The notes beneath the pieces were generated by a model, which was given only the letters and a program-made list of their open reading frames with translations, was not told the origin of the DNA and did not search any database. The position numbers were made by a program, and so were the translations under genes. From the NCBI RefSeq assembly GCF_008107635.1, contig NZ_SDGZ01000009.1, forward strand, positions 1 through 58,950: 58,950 bases of DNA. Direction: 5' to 3'. Position 1 is the stretch's first letter, and every line of letters starts with the position of its first letter. This DNA comes from Weissella muntiaci (GTDB taxonomy: Bacteria > Bacillota > Bacilli > Lactobacillales > Lactobacillaceae). This document shows, one piece after another, positions 26,467-34,850 of the stretch.

Positions 26467-27639
26467 ATGACAACAGTTTTAACACATGCAACGATTTATA
26501 CTGGTGAAAATGAAACGCCTGTAATTAAAGATGGTTATATTCGTTTTGCCGAGCAAATTAAGGCAATCGGACCAATGGCAGAGTTGGTTGCTGAGGCTCA
26601 AGATGAGTTTGTAAATGTTAATGGCCAAGTAATTGTCCCTGGTTTTATTGACGTGCATACCCATGGAGCTTATGGCTTTGATACGATGGATGGCAATAAG
26701 GATGAAATCATTAAGATGGTTCATGGTCAGATTACTGAAGGAATCACGACAGTCTTTCCAACGACAATGACCCAATCAGTTGAAGCAATTAGTAAGTCAA
26801 TGACCGCAATTAATGAAGCTGCTAAAGAGGAGCCTGCAATTGTGGCGGTACACCTTGAAGGACCATTTGTGAATCCCCACTATAAGGGTGCCCAGCCAGA
26901 ACAATACATTATCGCGCCCAGCGTTGAGTTAGTTGAGCGATGGAATAAGTTATCTGGTGGTTTGGTGCGCCTGATCACCTATGCTCCAGAGCAAGCTGAG
27001 GATTTGCCGGCCTTTGAACACTATTTGTTGGCGAACAATATTATTGGTTCGATTGGTCATTCGAATGCGACTCGTGATTTCTTGAAAGACAATTCGCGTG
27101 CGGCCCATATTACGCATTTGTATAATGCACAACGACCAATGGCACATCGTGAAGCTGGTGTGACAGGTCATGCGATGTTGGAAAACAATATCCGGACTGA
27201 ATTGATCGTGGATGGTTTCCATGTGTACCCAGACATGGTAAATTTGGCATATAAACTAAAGTCAGCTGATCGGATCGACTTAATTACTGATTCGATGCGG
27301 GCAAAGGGGCTTGGTGACGGTGTATCTGAACTTGGTGGTCAAACCGTCTATGTGAAGGATAAGCAGGCGCGGCTTGAGGATGGTACTTTGGCAGGCTCAG
27401 TGTTAGAATTTGATGATGCCTTCCGCAATATTATGGCCTTTACAGGCGCATCAATTGAGGATGCGGTTAAGATGGCCTCGGTCAATCAAGCGCAGGAATT
27501 TGGCTTGGATCAAAAGGGAACCTTGCGAATTGGCAAGGATGCAGATTTGAACATCTTTGATTCGAAGATGCAATTGGCAGCGACCTATTCAATGGGACGC
27601 CGCTTTACGAAGAAAGATACGGTAACAAAGGAGGCCTAA
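26467..27639 (+). CDS. nagA: N-acetylglucosamine-6-phosphate deacetylase
   Basis: Amidohydrolase releasing acetate from GlcNAc-6-phosphate, in cell-wall sugar recycling and GlcNAc use. 390 residues. Metal ligands are His-x-His in DVHTHGAYG, Glu in HLEGPFVNP, and later His in GHSNA and HLYNAQ. The catalytic Asp is in ITDSM. ATG 26467 is chosen because it lies 8 nt from AGGGG; an ATG two codons earlier is only 2 nt from it. It is 1 nt before nagR, under the NagR-type operator. Confidence 0.94.
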   Translation: MTTVLTHATIYTGENETPVIKDGYIRFAEQIKAIGPMAELVAEAQDEFVNVNGQVIVPGFIDVHTHGAYGFDTMDGNKDEIIKMVHGQITEGITTVFPTTMTQSVEAISKSMTAINEAAKEEPAIVAVHLEGPFVNPHYKGAQPEQYIIAPSVELVERWNKLSGGLVRLITYAPEQAEDLPAFEHYLLANNIIGSIGHSNATRDFLKDNSRAAHITHLYNAQRPMAHREAGVTGHAMLENNIRTELIVDGFHVYPDMVNLAYKLKSADRIDLITDSMRAKGLGDGVSELGGQTVYVKDKQARLEDGTLAGSVLEFDDAFRNIMAFTGASIEDAVKMASVNQAQEFGLDQKGTLRIGKDADLNIFDSKMQLAATYSMGRRFTKKDTVTKEA

Positions 27640-27640
27640 C

Positions 27641-28342
27641 ATGGCTGCACCAATCTACATTTCAATTCACGATGAAATTCGTGAAGCGATTGATGCTGGA
27701 CGATGGACACCGGGGGACAAGATTCCGGCGGAACGTGAACTAGCAGAACAATTTGACGTATCTCGGATGACTCTCCGGCAAGCAATTATGTTATTGGTTG
27801 AAGAAGGGGTTCTTGATCGACGGGTTGGTTCCGGAACTTACGTTGCTGAGCAAAAGGTTCAGGACCGCTTAAACGGTGTGATGTCATTTACAGAACTAAT
27901 GAAGGCGGCAGGTAAGCAGGCTAGTTCTAAGACGATTACCTATCATGTTGGTAAAGCATCTGCATCGGAGAGCGCGCATTTGAATCTAACTGAAAACGCT
28001 GATGTTTTACGCATGGAGCGAGTTCGTTACGGTGATAATGAACCGATTGCCTTTGAGGTTGCTTCGATCCCAGCAACACTTGTGAGTGGCTTGACACGTG
28101 ATCAATTGACGGGCTCGTTGTATAAAACACTGGCTGAAGAGCGCAATGTACACGTCGCACGGGCACAACAAACGGTCACAGCCGCCGCCGTTGCTGAGCG
28201 GGTGGCAGAATTGCTTGATATTAAGCGGGCTGATCCGGTTTTGGTGATGCGTCAAGTCTCATTTGATACGCAGGACCAACCATTTGAGTATGTTCGAACG
28301 CAGTATGTTGGTTCGCGCTTCGAATTTTATTTAGAACATTAA
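27641..28342 (+). CDS. nagR: GntR/HutC family regulator NagR
   Basis: 233 residues. N-terminal winged helix: GDKIPAERELAEQFDVSRMTLRQAI at about 25-49 is the GntR recognition region; the UTRA effector domain follows from about residue 85. UTRA proteins of this type bind amino-sugar phosphates. The gene starts 1 nt after nagA, so the likely role is repression of nagA-nagR relieved by GlcNAc-6-P or GlcN-6-P. GGAGG lies in the last codons of nagA. Confidence 0.9.
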   Translation: MAAPIYISIHDEIREAIDAGRWTPGDKIPAERELAEQFDVSRMTLRQAIMLLVEEGVLDRRVGSGTYVAEQKVQDRLNGVMSFTELMKAAGKQASSKTITYHVGKASASESAHLNLTENADVLRMERVRYGDNEPIAFEVASIPATLVSGLTRDQLTGSLYKTLAEERNVHVARAQQTVTAAAVAERVAELLDIKRADPVLVMRQVSFDTQDQPFEYVRTQYVGSRFEFYLEH

Positions 28343-28354
28343 ATCCATAGAATG

Positions 28355-28391
28355 AAACACAAGGTAAGAGTTTACTTACTTTGTGTTTTTT
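28355..28391 (+). terminator. terminator of nagAR
   Basis: AACACAAGGTAAG and CTTACTTTGTGTT pair with one G-T and end in six T. The 3' arm overlaps the -35 box of rpsD. Confidence 0.85.
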
Positions 28392-28399
28392 GGTATGCT
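28371..28399 (+). promoter_or_regulatory. rpsD promoter
   Basis: TTTACT, a 17-nt spacer and TATGCT. The -35 box lies inside the nagAR terminator. Confidence 0.6.
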
Positions 28400-28405
28400 A
28401 TTAAA

Positions 28406-28621
28406 AGTGTTGAAAACTGCAGCGGGTTAACCGTAAGCTCGTCAACAATTTATCAGCAACGTATTCTTACGTTGATATAGAGAGTGTGTGTTGGTCAAAT
28501 TGATCAGTGCCACGTTTTAGGTACCAGTACCCGCGCTGCAGCGGTGAAAGTTCGATAAATTGCACGAATATGAGTTAACTCTCTAGAATTCAACAAAAAT
28601 AAATTCTGGAGGACATATATT
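28406..28621 (+). ncRNA. structured rpsD leader, likely S4 autoregulatory RNA
   Basis: About 215 nt of untranslated leader. GCAGCGGGT (28419-28427) can pair with ACCCGCGCTGC (28529-28539) across a 2-nt bulge, closing a domain that contains the hairpin CAACGTA-TTCT-TACGTTG (28457-28474). Close to the start, AGAATT and AATTCT pair directly before GGAGG. In Bacillus, S4 represses rpsD through a leader pseudoknot; I infer the same role from position, length and structure, not from a covariance match. Confidence 0.6.
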
Positions 28622-29233
28622 ATGTCACGTTATACTGGACCTAAGTTCCGTATCTCACGTCGTTTGGGCGTATCATTGTCAGGTACGGGTAAAGAAATTG
28701 CTCGTCGTAACTATGCACCTGGTGATCACGGTGCCGGCCGTCGCGCTAAGATTTCAGATTATGGAACACAATTGCGCGAGAAGCAAAAGGTACGTTTCAC
28801 TTATGGTATGACTGAGCGTCAATTCCACAACTTGTTCAACAAGGCTGGTAAGATCCGTAAGGGAACTCACGGTGAAAACTTCTTGGCTTTGTTGGAGCGT
28901 CGTTTGGATAACATCGTTTACCGTTTGGGATTGGCATCAACTCGCCAACAAGCTCGTCAACTTGTAAACCACGGCCACATTTTGGTTGATGGTAAGCGTG
29001 TTGATATTCCTTCATACGAAGTAAAGGTCGGTCAAGAGATCTCTGTTCGTGAGAAGTCAGCAAAGAACGTTTACATCTTGGCTTCTGTTGAAGCACAAGC
29101 TGGCGTATTGCCATTCTTGGAGATGGATAAGGACAACCTAAAGGGATCATTGGTTCGCTTGCCAGAGCGTGCTGAAATTGATGGTGACTTTAACGAAGCT
29201 CTTATCGTTGAATACTACAACAAGTTGGGATAA
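28622..29233 (+). CDS. rpsD: 30S ribosomal protein S4
   Basis: 203 residues, usual length. The N-terminal part is [16 protein letters not shown]. The S4 RNA-binding fold runs from about residue 92 ([15 protein letters not shown], then [15 protein letters not shown]). No zinc-binding cysteines (C-minus form). Very strong codon bias. CTGGAGG precedes the ATG. Single gene with its own leader and terminator, so probably self-regulated. Confidence 0.98.
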   Translation: MSRYTGPKFRISRRLGVSLSGTGKEIARRNYAPGDHGAGRRAKISDYGTQLREKQKVRFTYGMTERQFHNLFNKAGKIRKGTHGENFLALLERRLDNIVYRLGLASTRQQARQLVNHGHILVDGKRVDIPSYEVKVGQEISVREKSAKNVYILASVEAQAGVLPFLEMDKDNLKGSLVRLPERAEIDGDFNEALIVEYYNKLG

Positions 29234-29256
29234 TTCTTTATTTCAGTTTGTTATGG

Positions 29257-29290
29257 AAAGCCACAGCTACTTAGTAGTTGTGGTTTTTTT
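29257..29290 (+). terminator. terminator of rpsD
   Basis: CCACAGCTAC-TTA-GTAGTTGTGG (one G-T pair) then seven T. Confidence 0.9.
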
Positions 29291-29295
29291 GTGTA

Positions 29296-29324
29296 TTTAT
29301 TTTTAATAACATTACAGTTATAAT
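29296..29324 (+). promoter_or_regulatory. possible promoter of the split gene
   Basis: TTTATT, a 17-nt spacer and TATAAT. The transcript would carry the long hairpin at 29388-29439 in its leader. Confidence 0.45.
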
Positions 29325-29387
29325 TATTTTGCTAGGTAACAATACAAAGTTAATATATGATCACGATTTTATTGTTTAAAAAGAGAA

Positions 29388-29439
29388 TGGAATGTTCGCA
29401 ACTATCTGATAAGTGTGATGGATAGTTGTGAAGATTCCA
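29388..29439. repeat. 19-bp inverted repeat with 14-nt loop
   Basis: TGGAATGTTCGCAACTATC at 29388-29406 pairs with GATAGTTGTGAAGATTCCA at 29421-29439, with one G-G mismatch and one G-U. No T run follows, so it is not a simple terminator. It sits about 40 nt before the split gene and could be an operator, a leader structure, or the trace of a mobile element. Confidence 0.75.
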
Positions 29440-29476
29440 AATTGACAATCAAATCAAATGGGGTAGGGGCAAGCAT

Positions 29477-29746
29477 ATGAATTATGATTTAGTGGAAATC
29501 GACAATCCAAAGTTATTGGCGCAGATTAATAGTGAATTAAATAAATCCTTTGAGACCGATTTGGCGCAAGTCAATAATGGGTTACTGACAATTTCTACCA
29601 ATAAAAATAATGTGATGTTAAAGACGGATAGTGCAACGACCTTGGCAATGGGTGGTGTGGCGGAACATCTTGAACAGAATGCTTTTAAAAATGGCGAAAA
29701 GATTTATCGATTAACAAACAAGCAAGGGGGGGCATCTCTCAGGTGA
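29477..29746 (+). CDS. N-terminal part of a gene split by a frameshift, unknown function
   Basis: An 89-residue reading frame after GGGGTAGGGGC. It ends shortly after a run of seven G at 29726-29732. With six G the frame would read on without a stop (...NKQGGHLSGELMKPKQ) into the frame that follows, giving one protein of about 416 residues. So this is the front part of a broken or slippage-controlled gene, not a separate protein. The family is not recognised. No signal peptide or membrane segment in this part. Confidence 0.6.
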   Translation: MNYDLVEIDNPKLLAQINSELNKSFETDLAQVNNGLLTISTNKNNVMLKTDSATTLAMGGVAEHLEQNAFKNGEKIYRLTNKQGGASLR

Positions 29747-29750
29747 GCTG

Positions 29751-30728
29751 ATGAAACCAAAGCAGGGGAGCGGAGTGTTGGGAACGGTTGTGGGATCGGA
29801 CAAGCGCATTGTTGAACAAGCTCATCTCCATGAGGTCAGTCCTGCGGATCTTGCGGGGAAACCAGCAAAGGTAGCCAAAGCGACTGCGGCAACGATGAAA
29901 ATTGCGGCAGTCGTTGTGGGTCAATATTACATGAACGAAATTAGTGGCAAACTAGATGGGATTAGTTCGAATATTCAGCAGATCCTAGACTTTCAAGAGT
30001 CGGAGTTATTGTCGATTATCATAACCGCTAAAGCTGATCTAGAAAAGATTGCGATGTTTGAAGATGAGTTGCTTAGAGATGATCAGATTAGAAACAATCT
30101 TTTACTTAAAATTGATGGAATTAATTCTGCAATCGTGCGGGTTAATAACCAAGCAAATATTATGTTGGAAAAATTGATTGCTCAGCAGGAACGTTCTGAG
30201 AAGAAAGTGCTCGAAAATATTACGCTCATTAATAATTGGAATTCAATCGCTGTTGTCACGTTAAATTTGATTACACTGGCGGCCGAGTTAAAGAAGATTT
30301 TTGCACAGGGGATTTTATCAACTGATTATGTGAATTATTCAATTGATCAGCAGGTGAAGAAATTTGAGACTAGCAAGTTAAAAATGGAGAATTATTTATT
30401 AGATGCTGTGGATAATTTGAAGTTGGATCAGCGAAGCGAAGAACATCGTGCTAAAGATGCCGAACATCGGCTTGGCGGATTATCAGCGCCGAAGTTCTTT
30501 AAGCAGGCAGCGATTAAAGCTGATATGGCAATTAGCAAACGTTTAGATTATGGCCTTGATTTCACTATGTCTGATGAGAAATTACAGCAGGTGGGAGAAT
30601 TGATTGATCAGATTGTTGAACGCCAGCCGCTTGCGTCTAAGCTAGTGACAATTGGAAATGATCTGAATCAAGATCAGGATATTGTCATTAATGAGGGGAA
30701 GGCGTACTACGCTAAGCAGGTCAACTAA
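29751..30728 (+). CDS. C-terminal part of the split gene, unknown function
   Basis: 325 residues from the first ATG; the same frame is open back to the seven-G run at 29726-29732 and joins the upstream part if one G is removed. A weakly hydrophobic stretch (MKIAAVVVGQYY, about 48-59) is followed by long helical regions rich in Ile, Leu, Lys and Glu (about 60-250), with another hydrophobic part near 170-180. No catalytic motif is visible. If translated alone it lacks a convincing ribosome site. Possible roles (phage or toxin-related, structural) are guesses. Confidence 0.6.
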   Translation: MKPKQGSGVLGTVVGSDKRIVEQAHLHEVSPADLAGKPAKVAKATAATMKIAAVVVGQYYMNEISGKLDGISSNIQQILDFQESELLSIIITAKADLEKIAMFEDELLRDDQIRNNLLLKIDGINSAIVRVNNQANIMLEKLIAQQERSEKKVLENITLINNWNSIAVVTLNLITLAAELKKIFAQGILSTDYVNYSIDQQVKKFETSKLKMENYLLDAVDNLKLDQRSEEHRAKDAEHRLGGLSAPKFFKQAAIKADMAISKRLDYGLDFTMSDEKLQQVGELIDQIVERQPLASKLVTIGNDLNQDQDIVINEGKAYYAKQVN

Positions 30729-30823
30729 TGTGCTTGCCATCTTTAACGGGTGGAATTTTTACACCCCTAAAATAAGATTGAAAGTATCACTGTGGCAAAG
30801 TGGCAAAACATTGTCATATTTGG

Positions 30824-30834
30824 CTTTCATCCCA
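30824..30834. repeat. left copy of an 11-bp direct repeat
   Basis: CTTTCATCCCA, followed 6 nt later by GTGAT. The same 11 bases, followed 5 nt later by GTGAT, occur at 40415-40425, so the pair brackets the recombinase relic and restriction genes. A possible attachment-site remnant; may be chance. Confidence 0.35.
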
Positions 30835-30847
30835 TTTTGAGTGATGT

Positions 30848-31228
30848 ATGGAGCATACGATAAATTGGAAGAACTGCCGGAAGAACTATGTTTTGAATAA
30901 TGAACAAAAACATACCGTGGTGGAATTAAGAAAGCACGGATATGGTTATAAGAAGATTGCTGTCCATCTAGGAGTTACGCCAGATTCAGTGCGATACATC
31001 TGTAGAAAGAATGATTTAGCTGGTAATTGTTCCGCGACTGCAACACTCTACAATCCGATACCAGATGAAATTGAAAAGTTGCATAAAAATGAAATGGACT
31101 ATCGGTTAGGTAAAACGATGGCAGATTACCGCTTGCATCAAAAGCTGATGGGTAAGAAGGAATACAAGCGAACTATTGCTCGTTTGCTTAATCGCTATGA
31201 GCCGATTCTATGGTCTTTTGGAGAATGA
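30848..31228 (+). CDS. HTH-containing protein of a recombinase-type element
   Basis: 126 residues. Residues about 20-52 (VVELRKHGYGYKKIAVHLGV...VRYICRK) form a clear helix-turn-helix. The C-terminal 45 residues are basic and helical (MADYRLHQKLMGKKEYKRTI...). The stop overlaps a short following frame and lies 37 nt before a decayed serine recombinase, so it is probably an accessory gene of the same element. The ribosome site is weak. Its own frame appears intact. Confidence 0.65.
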   Translation: MEHTINWKNCRKNYVLNNEQKHTVVELRKHGYGYKKIAVHLGVTPDSVRYICRKNDLAGNCSATATLYNPIPDEIEKLHKNEMDYRLGKTMADYRLHQKLMGKKEYKRTIARLLNRYEPILWSFGE

Positions 31229-31264
31229 GTATGACAAGTAAAGAAGTCTTAAGCTTGAACGAGC

Positions 31265-31490
31265 ATGCTTCAAAAGATTGAAAGCCAAAAAGCAAGAAAA
31301 GGTAAGTTAAAAGTAGCAGCCTATGCACGGTTTTCAACTGAAAAAGAGGATTAGCTTCATAGTCTTTTAGCTCAGAAAACATATTACACGAAGTTGATTG
31401 AGTAAAATAAAGATTGGAAGTTTGTGGGTATCTACGCAGACTAAGGAGTGACAGGAACATCTTATCGAAGAGGAGGCTGATATTTGAATT
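31265..31490 (+). pseudogene. decayed N-terminus of a large serine recombinase
   Basis: Reading from ATG 31265 gives the resolvase-type start of large serine recombinases: LKVAAYARFSTEKED, then LHSLLAQKTYY, DWKFVGIYAD and GVTGTSYRR. The frame is broken by TAG at 31349, TAA at 31403 and TAA at 31442, at places where relatives carry Glu, Gln or similar codons. The catalytic Ser is in YARFST. The rest of the protein (several hundred residues) is missing. It shows that a site-specific mobile element was once here. Confidence 0.75.
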
Positions 31491-31746
31491 TCTGGATAAT
31501 GATCAATTTGAATATTTGCTTAAAGAATGGTTACTAAGCGAGCATCGAGAATTGTAATTATTTGAATAATTAAACTCGCAAAAACAGATAAGCTAACAAA
31601 CCGTCAATTTGTTAGTTTATTTGTTTTGAATAGATCTTCATCAGGGTAAGTCAAAAAATATATTTGGGAATTTCACGGAATAAATATATTTTCACATCCG
31701 AACGCATATTTTTAACACGATTATATATAAATATCTTGAGATAGTG

Positions 31747-31755
31747 TGATATAAT
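31747..31755 (+). promoter_or_regulatory. extended -10 promoter of the restriction operon
   Basis: TGATATAAT, perfect extended -10, about 40 nt before the regulator gene; no -35 consensus. The 200 bases before it, after the recombinase relic, are AT-rich and hold no gene I can support. Confidence 0.55.
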
Positions 31756-31797
31756 AAGGAGCGCATTTATTAAACGAAGGGACTAAAGGTGGTCAAA

Positions 31798-32031
31798 GTG
31801 GCAGAAATGATACCAATTACTTATAACAAACTTTGGAAATTGCTTATCGATAAGAATATGAATAAGACACAGCTCAAAGATGCTGCGAATGTGAGTAGTA
31901 ACGTGATTGCAAAGATGGGCAGAGATGAGCCTATTGCAATTGAAAGCTTAGTGAAGATTTGTTTGGAATTAGGAGTAGATATTGGAGATGTCATCTCCAT
32001 AAATAAGAAAAAGGTGGTAACAAATGAATAA
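31798..32031 (+). CDS. Cro/CI-type HTH regulator of the restriction operon
   Basis: About 77 residues, YozG-like XRE-family regulator: ITYNKLWKLLIDKNMNKTQLKDAANVSSNVIAKM is the helix-turn-helix, and EIAIESL-type and DIGDVISI ends are typical of the family. GTG 31798 lies 5 nt after AAAGGTGG and is preferred; GTG 31789 and ATG 31807 are in frame. The last 8 nt overlap hsdM, so the regulator and methyltransferase are translated together. It likely controls the operon promoter, delaying restriction after entry into a new host; that timing role is inference. Confidence 0.8.
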   Translation: MAEMIPITYNKLWKLLIDKNMNKTQLKDAANVSSNVIAKMGRDEPIAIESLVKICLELGVDIGDVISINKKKVVTNE

Positions 32032-34849
32032 ACAACAATTAGCATCAAAGATTTGGGAATCTGCTAATAAGATGCGTTCTAAAATTGAGGCCAATGAATA
32101 CAAAGACTACATTTTAGGATTTATTTTCTATAAATTTCTTTCTGACAAAGAAGTAAAATTCCTAAAAGAAAATGACTACACTGATGATGATATCAAAGGA
32201 TTGATTGAAGGCTATAGCGACGAAGACATTGAAGATTTAAGAAAACATGGGAAGTCTGACGAAGATATTGAGAGTTTAAAGAAAGAAGCACAAGAGCAAG
32301 TCGAGTTCATCCAAAAAGGAGTAGGATATTTTATTGCTTATGAAAATTTATTCTCCACTTGGATAGACAAAGGTAAAGATTTTGATGTATCAGATGTTCG
32401 TGATGCATTGTCAGCCTTTAGTCGGTTAATTAACTCTGGTCACAAAAAAGTCTTTGACCGTATTTTCGATACACTTCAGACAGGATTGAGTAAACTGGGT
32501 GATAGCTCAGGAGCACAAACAAAGGCTATAAGTGAGCTGATCCAATTAATCAAAGTTGTCCCGATGGACGGCAAGCAAGATTATGATGTATTGGGATTTA
32601 TTTATGAATACCTTATCAGTATGTTTGCTGCTAATGCAGGGAAAAAGGCTGGAGAGTTTTATACTCCTCACGAAGTTTCTTTGCTAATGTCTGAGATTGT
32701 TGCAAACCATTTAAAAGACAAAAATGAAATAAAAATCTACGACCCTACAAGTGGATCTGGGTCATTGTTAATCAATATTGGTCAGTCTGTTGCTAAGCAT
32801 ATTGATGATGAAAACAATATAAAATATTATGCACAAGAGTTGAAAGAAAACACTTATAATCTGACTCGTATGAATCTGGTAATGCGGGGCATTCTTCCTG
32901 ATAATATTGTTACTCGAAACGGAGATACGCTTGAAGAAGATTGGCCGTTTTTTGATGAGAGTCATGATTATGAATCATTGTATGTAAACGCAGTAGTATC
33001 AAATCCTCCTTACTCACAAAATTGGGACCCAGCAAACAAGGATCAAGATCCTCGATATTCAGGGTATGGATTAGCCCCTAAGACTAAAGCAGACTATGCT
33101 TTCTTGCTGCATGATTTGTACCATATTGTGCCAGATGGAATTATGACAATAGTTTTGCCTCATGGGGTATTGTTCCGTGGCGGTGATGAGGAGAAGATAC
33201 GGAAGAATCTAATTGAAAAAGATAAAATTGAAGCGATAATTGGCTTACCCGCCAACATCTTTTTTGGTACTGGTATTTCAACTATCATCATGGTTCTACG
33301 TCAAAAACGTTCAAAAGATGATGTTTTAATCGTTGATGCCTCTAAAGAATTTATCAAGGTTGGGAAAAATAATAAACTTCAGGCTTCTGATATAAAAAAA
33401 ATCGTTGATACTGTTATAAACCGAGAAAATGTTGATAAGTTTTCAAGATTGGTCTCTAAAGAAGAAATTAGGCAAAATGGGTATAACTTAAATATCCCAC
33501 GCTATGTCGATTCATCTGAGCCTAACGAGACATGGGATATTTATGCATCAATGTTTGGAGGTATCCCAAAATACGAAATTGAGTCTTTGAAGGAGTATTG
33601 GGATGCTTTCCCTAAATTAAAGTCTGCCCTTTTTGAAGATGATGGAACACCATATGTTTCTGTGAAAACGAAAAATGTAAAACAAGCAATTATTGAAAAC
33701 GAAAATGTTATTGAATTCAAAAATAACTATAGTAATAGTTTTGATGGATTTGATGCGAGTTTAAAATCCAAATTGATTGATTTGATGGATTCTCTTAACA
33801 TAACGAAAACGGAATCAGAGATTTCAAGTGATATTTTCACTCGTTTGAAAGAAGTGCCGTTGATTGATAAATATATTGCTTATCAAGCTCTCGATGATGA
33901 ATGGGTACAAACAGCCATAGACTTGGAAATTATCCAAACAGAAGGCCAAGAAGCGATTAAAAAAGTTGACCCAAATATGGTCGTAAAGAAAAAAAATAAG
34001 GAAGATACGGAAGTTCAAGAAGGCTGGGTAGGACGAATTATTCCTTTCGATTTAGTTCAAGAGCATCTTTTGAAAAATGAAAAAGATATTTTGACACAAA
34101 AAGAGAATCGATTAGCTGAAATTACATCAACTTATGAAGAAATTATTGGCTCGTTTACAGAAGAAGAAAAAGAATCTTCTGTTTTGAATGATTCTAATGA
34201 TGCCTTTGTTACGGCAGAGGTAAATAAAGAAGTCGCTTCTATCTTTTCAAATGTGGAGTCGCCTGAAATAAGTATTTTGATGCAATACATTGATTTATTA
34301 GATGTTAAGGCTAAAAAATCTGCAAAGCTTGATTTTATCAATGCTCATTCAGAAGTGAGTTGGGATAAAATTGAACCTAACAAGGACGGTACTTATGGTA
34401 AGAGTAAGATCGGTTCTTATATTAAAGAATTGCAATCTACTTATTCATTTGACGAAGAAACGTTTGAAGGGAAAATTGTTCAAGTAAGTAGTTTACTTTT
34501 TGAGGAAAAAGAGTTAAAAACACAACTTAAAAAGGAAACTGCTCAATTACACGAATTGACTAAAATAACTATTGAAACATTAGACGATGAAAAAGCAAAA
34601 GAGTTGTTAGAGCTAAAATGGATCTCACCTCTTGTAAAAGCCATTGAAAAATTGCCTACTGAAATTATCAATGATTTAGTAAGTGAAATCAGTAATCTTG
34701 AGAAAAAATACGCCATCACTTATTCAGAAGTTGCAACAGAAATTAGCGAGGTTGAATCAAGTCTTTCTGATCTCATCGATGGACTTTCAGCAGAAGAATT
34801 TGATATGAAAGGACTTAGCGAGTTTCAGGCGCTACTAGCTGGTGAATAA
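32024..34849 (+). CDS. hsdM: type I restriction-modification methyltransferase subunit HsdM, long form
   Basis: Adenine-N6 methyltransferase of 941 residues, against about 500-550 for most HsdM. The HsdM N-terminal helical domain is followed by AdoMet motif I DPTSGSG (240-246) and catalytic NPPY (327-330). Residues 52-89 hold three similar 12-13 residue acidic units of the form SDEDIExL. After about residue 500, some 440 residues form an extension rich in Glu/Lys helices with probable coiled coils (about 700-720, 805-835, 875-900). Base composition is clearly AT-richer than neighbouring core genes. It is followed 1 nt later by hsdS. Confidence 0.92.
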   Translation: MNKQQLASKIWESANKMRSKIEANEYKDYILGFIFYKFLSDKEVKFLKENDYTDDDIKGLIEGYSDEDIEDLRKHGKSDEDIESLKKEAQEQVEFIQKGVGYFIAYENLFSTWIDKGKDFDVSDVRDALSAFSRLINSGHKKVFDRIFDTLQTGLSKLGDSSGAQTKAISELIQLIKVVPMDGKQDYDVLGFIYEYLISMFAANAGKKAGEFYTPHEVSLLMSEIVANHLKDKNEIKIYDPTSGSGSLLINIGQSVAKHIDDENNIKYYAQELKENTYNLTRMNLVMRGILPDNIVTRNGDTLEEDWPFFDESHDYESLYVNAVVSNPPYSQNWDPANKDQDPRYSGYGLAPKTKADYAFLLHDLYHIVPDGIMTIVLPHGVLFRGGDEEKIRKNLIEKDKIEAIIGLPANIFFGTGISTIIMVLRQKRSKDDVLIVDASKEFIKVGKNNKLQASDIKKIVDTVINRENVDKFSRLVSKEEIRQNGYNLNIPRYVDSSEPNETWDIYASMFGGIPKYEIESLKEYWDAFPKLKSALFEDDGTPYVSVKTKNVKQAIIENENVIEFKNNYSNSFDGFDASLKSKLIDLMDSLNITKTESEISSDIFTRLKEVPLIDKYIAYQALDDEWVQTAIDLEIIQTEGQEAIKKVDPNMVVKKKNKEDTEVQEGWVGRIIPFDLVQEHLLKNEKDILTQKENRLAEITSTYEEIIGSFTEEEKESSVLNDSNDAFVTAEVNKEVASIFSNVESPEISILMQYIDLLDVKAKKSAKLDFINAHSEVSWDKIEPNKDGTYGKSKIGSYIKELQSTYSFDEETFEGKIVQVSSLLFEEKELKTQLKKETAQLHELTKITIETLDDEKAKELLELKWISPLVKAIEKLPTEIINDLVSEISNLEKKYAITYSEVATEISEVESSLSDLIDGLSAEEFDMKGLSEFQALLAGE

Positions 34850-34850
34850 A

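Noticed and set aside
30747-30765. GGGTG/CACCC hairpin after the split gene as a terminator
   Set aside because: The stem is only 5 bp, the loop is 9 nt and no T run follows.
31188-31460. Minus-strand 90-codon frame opposite the recombinase relic
   Set aside because: The plus strand gives readable recombinase motifs despite stops; the minus frame is low-complexity and has no start signal.
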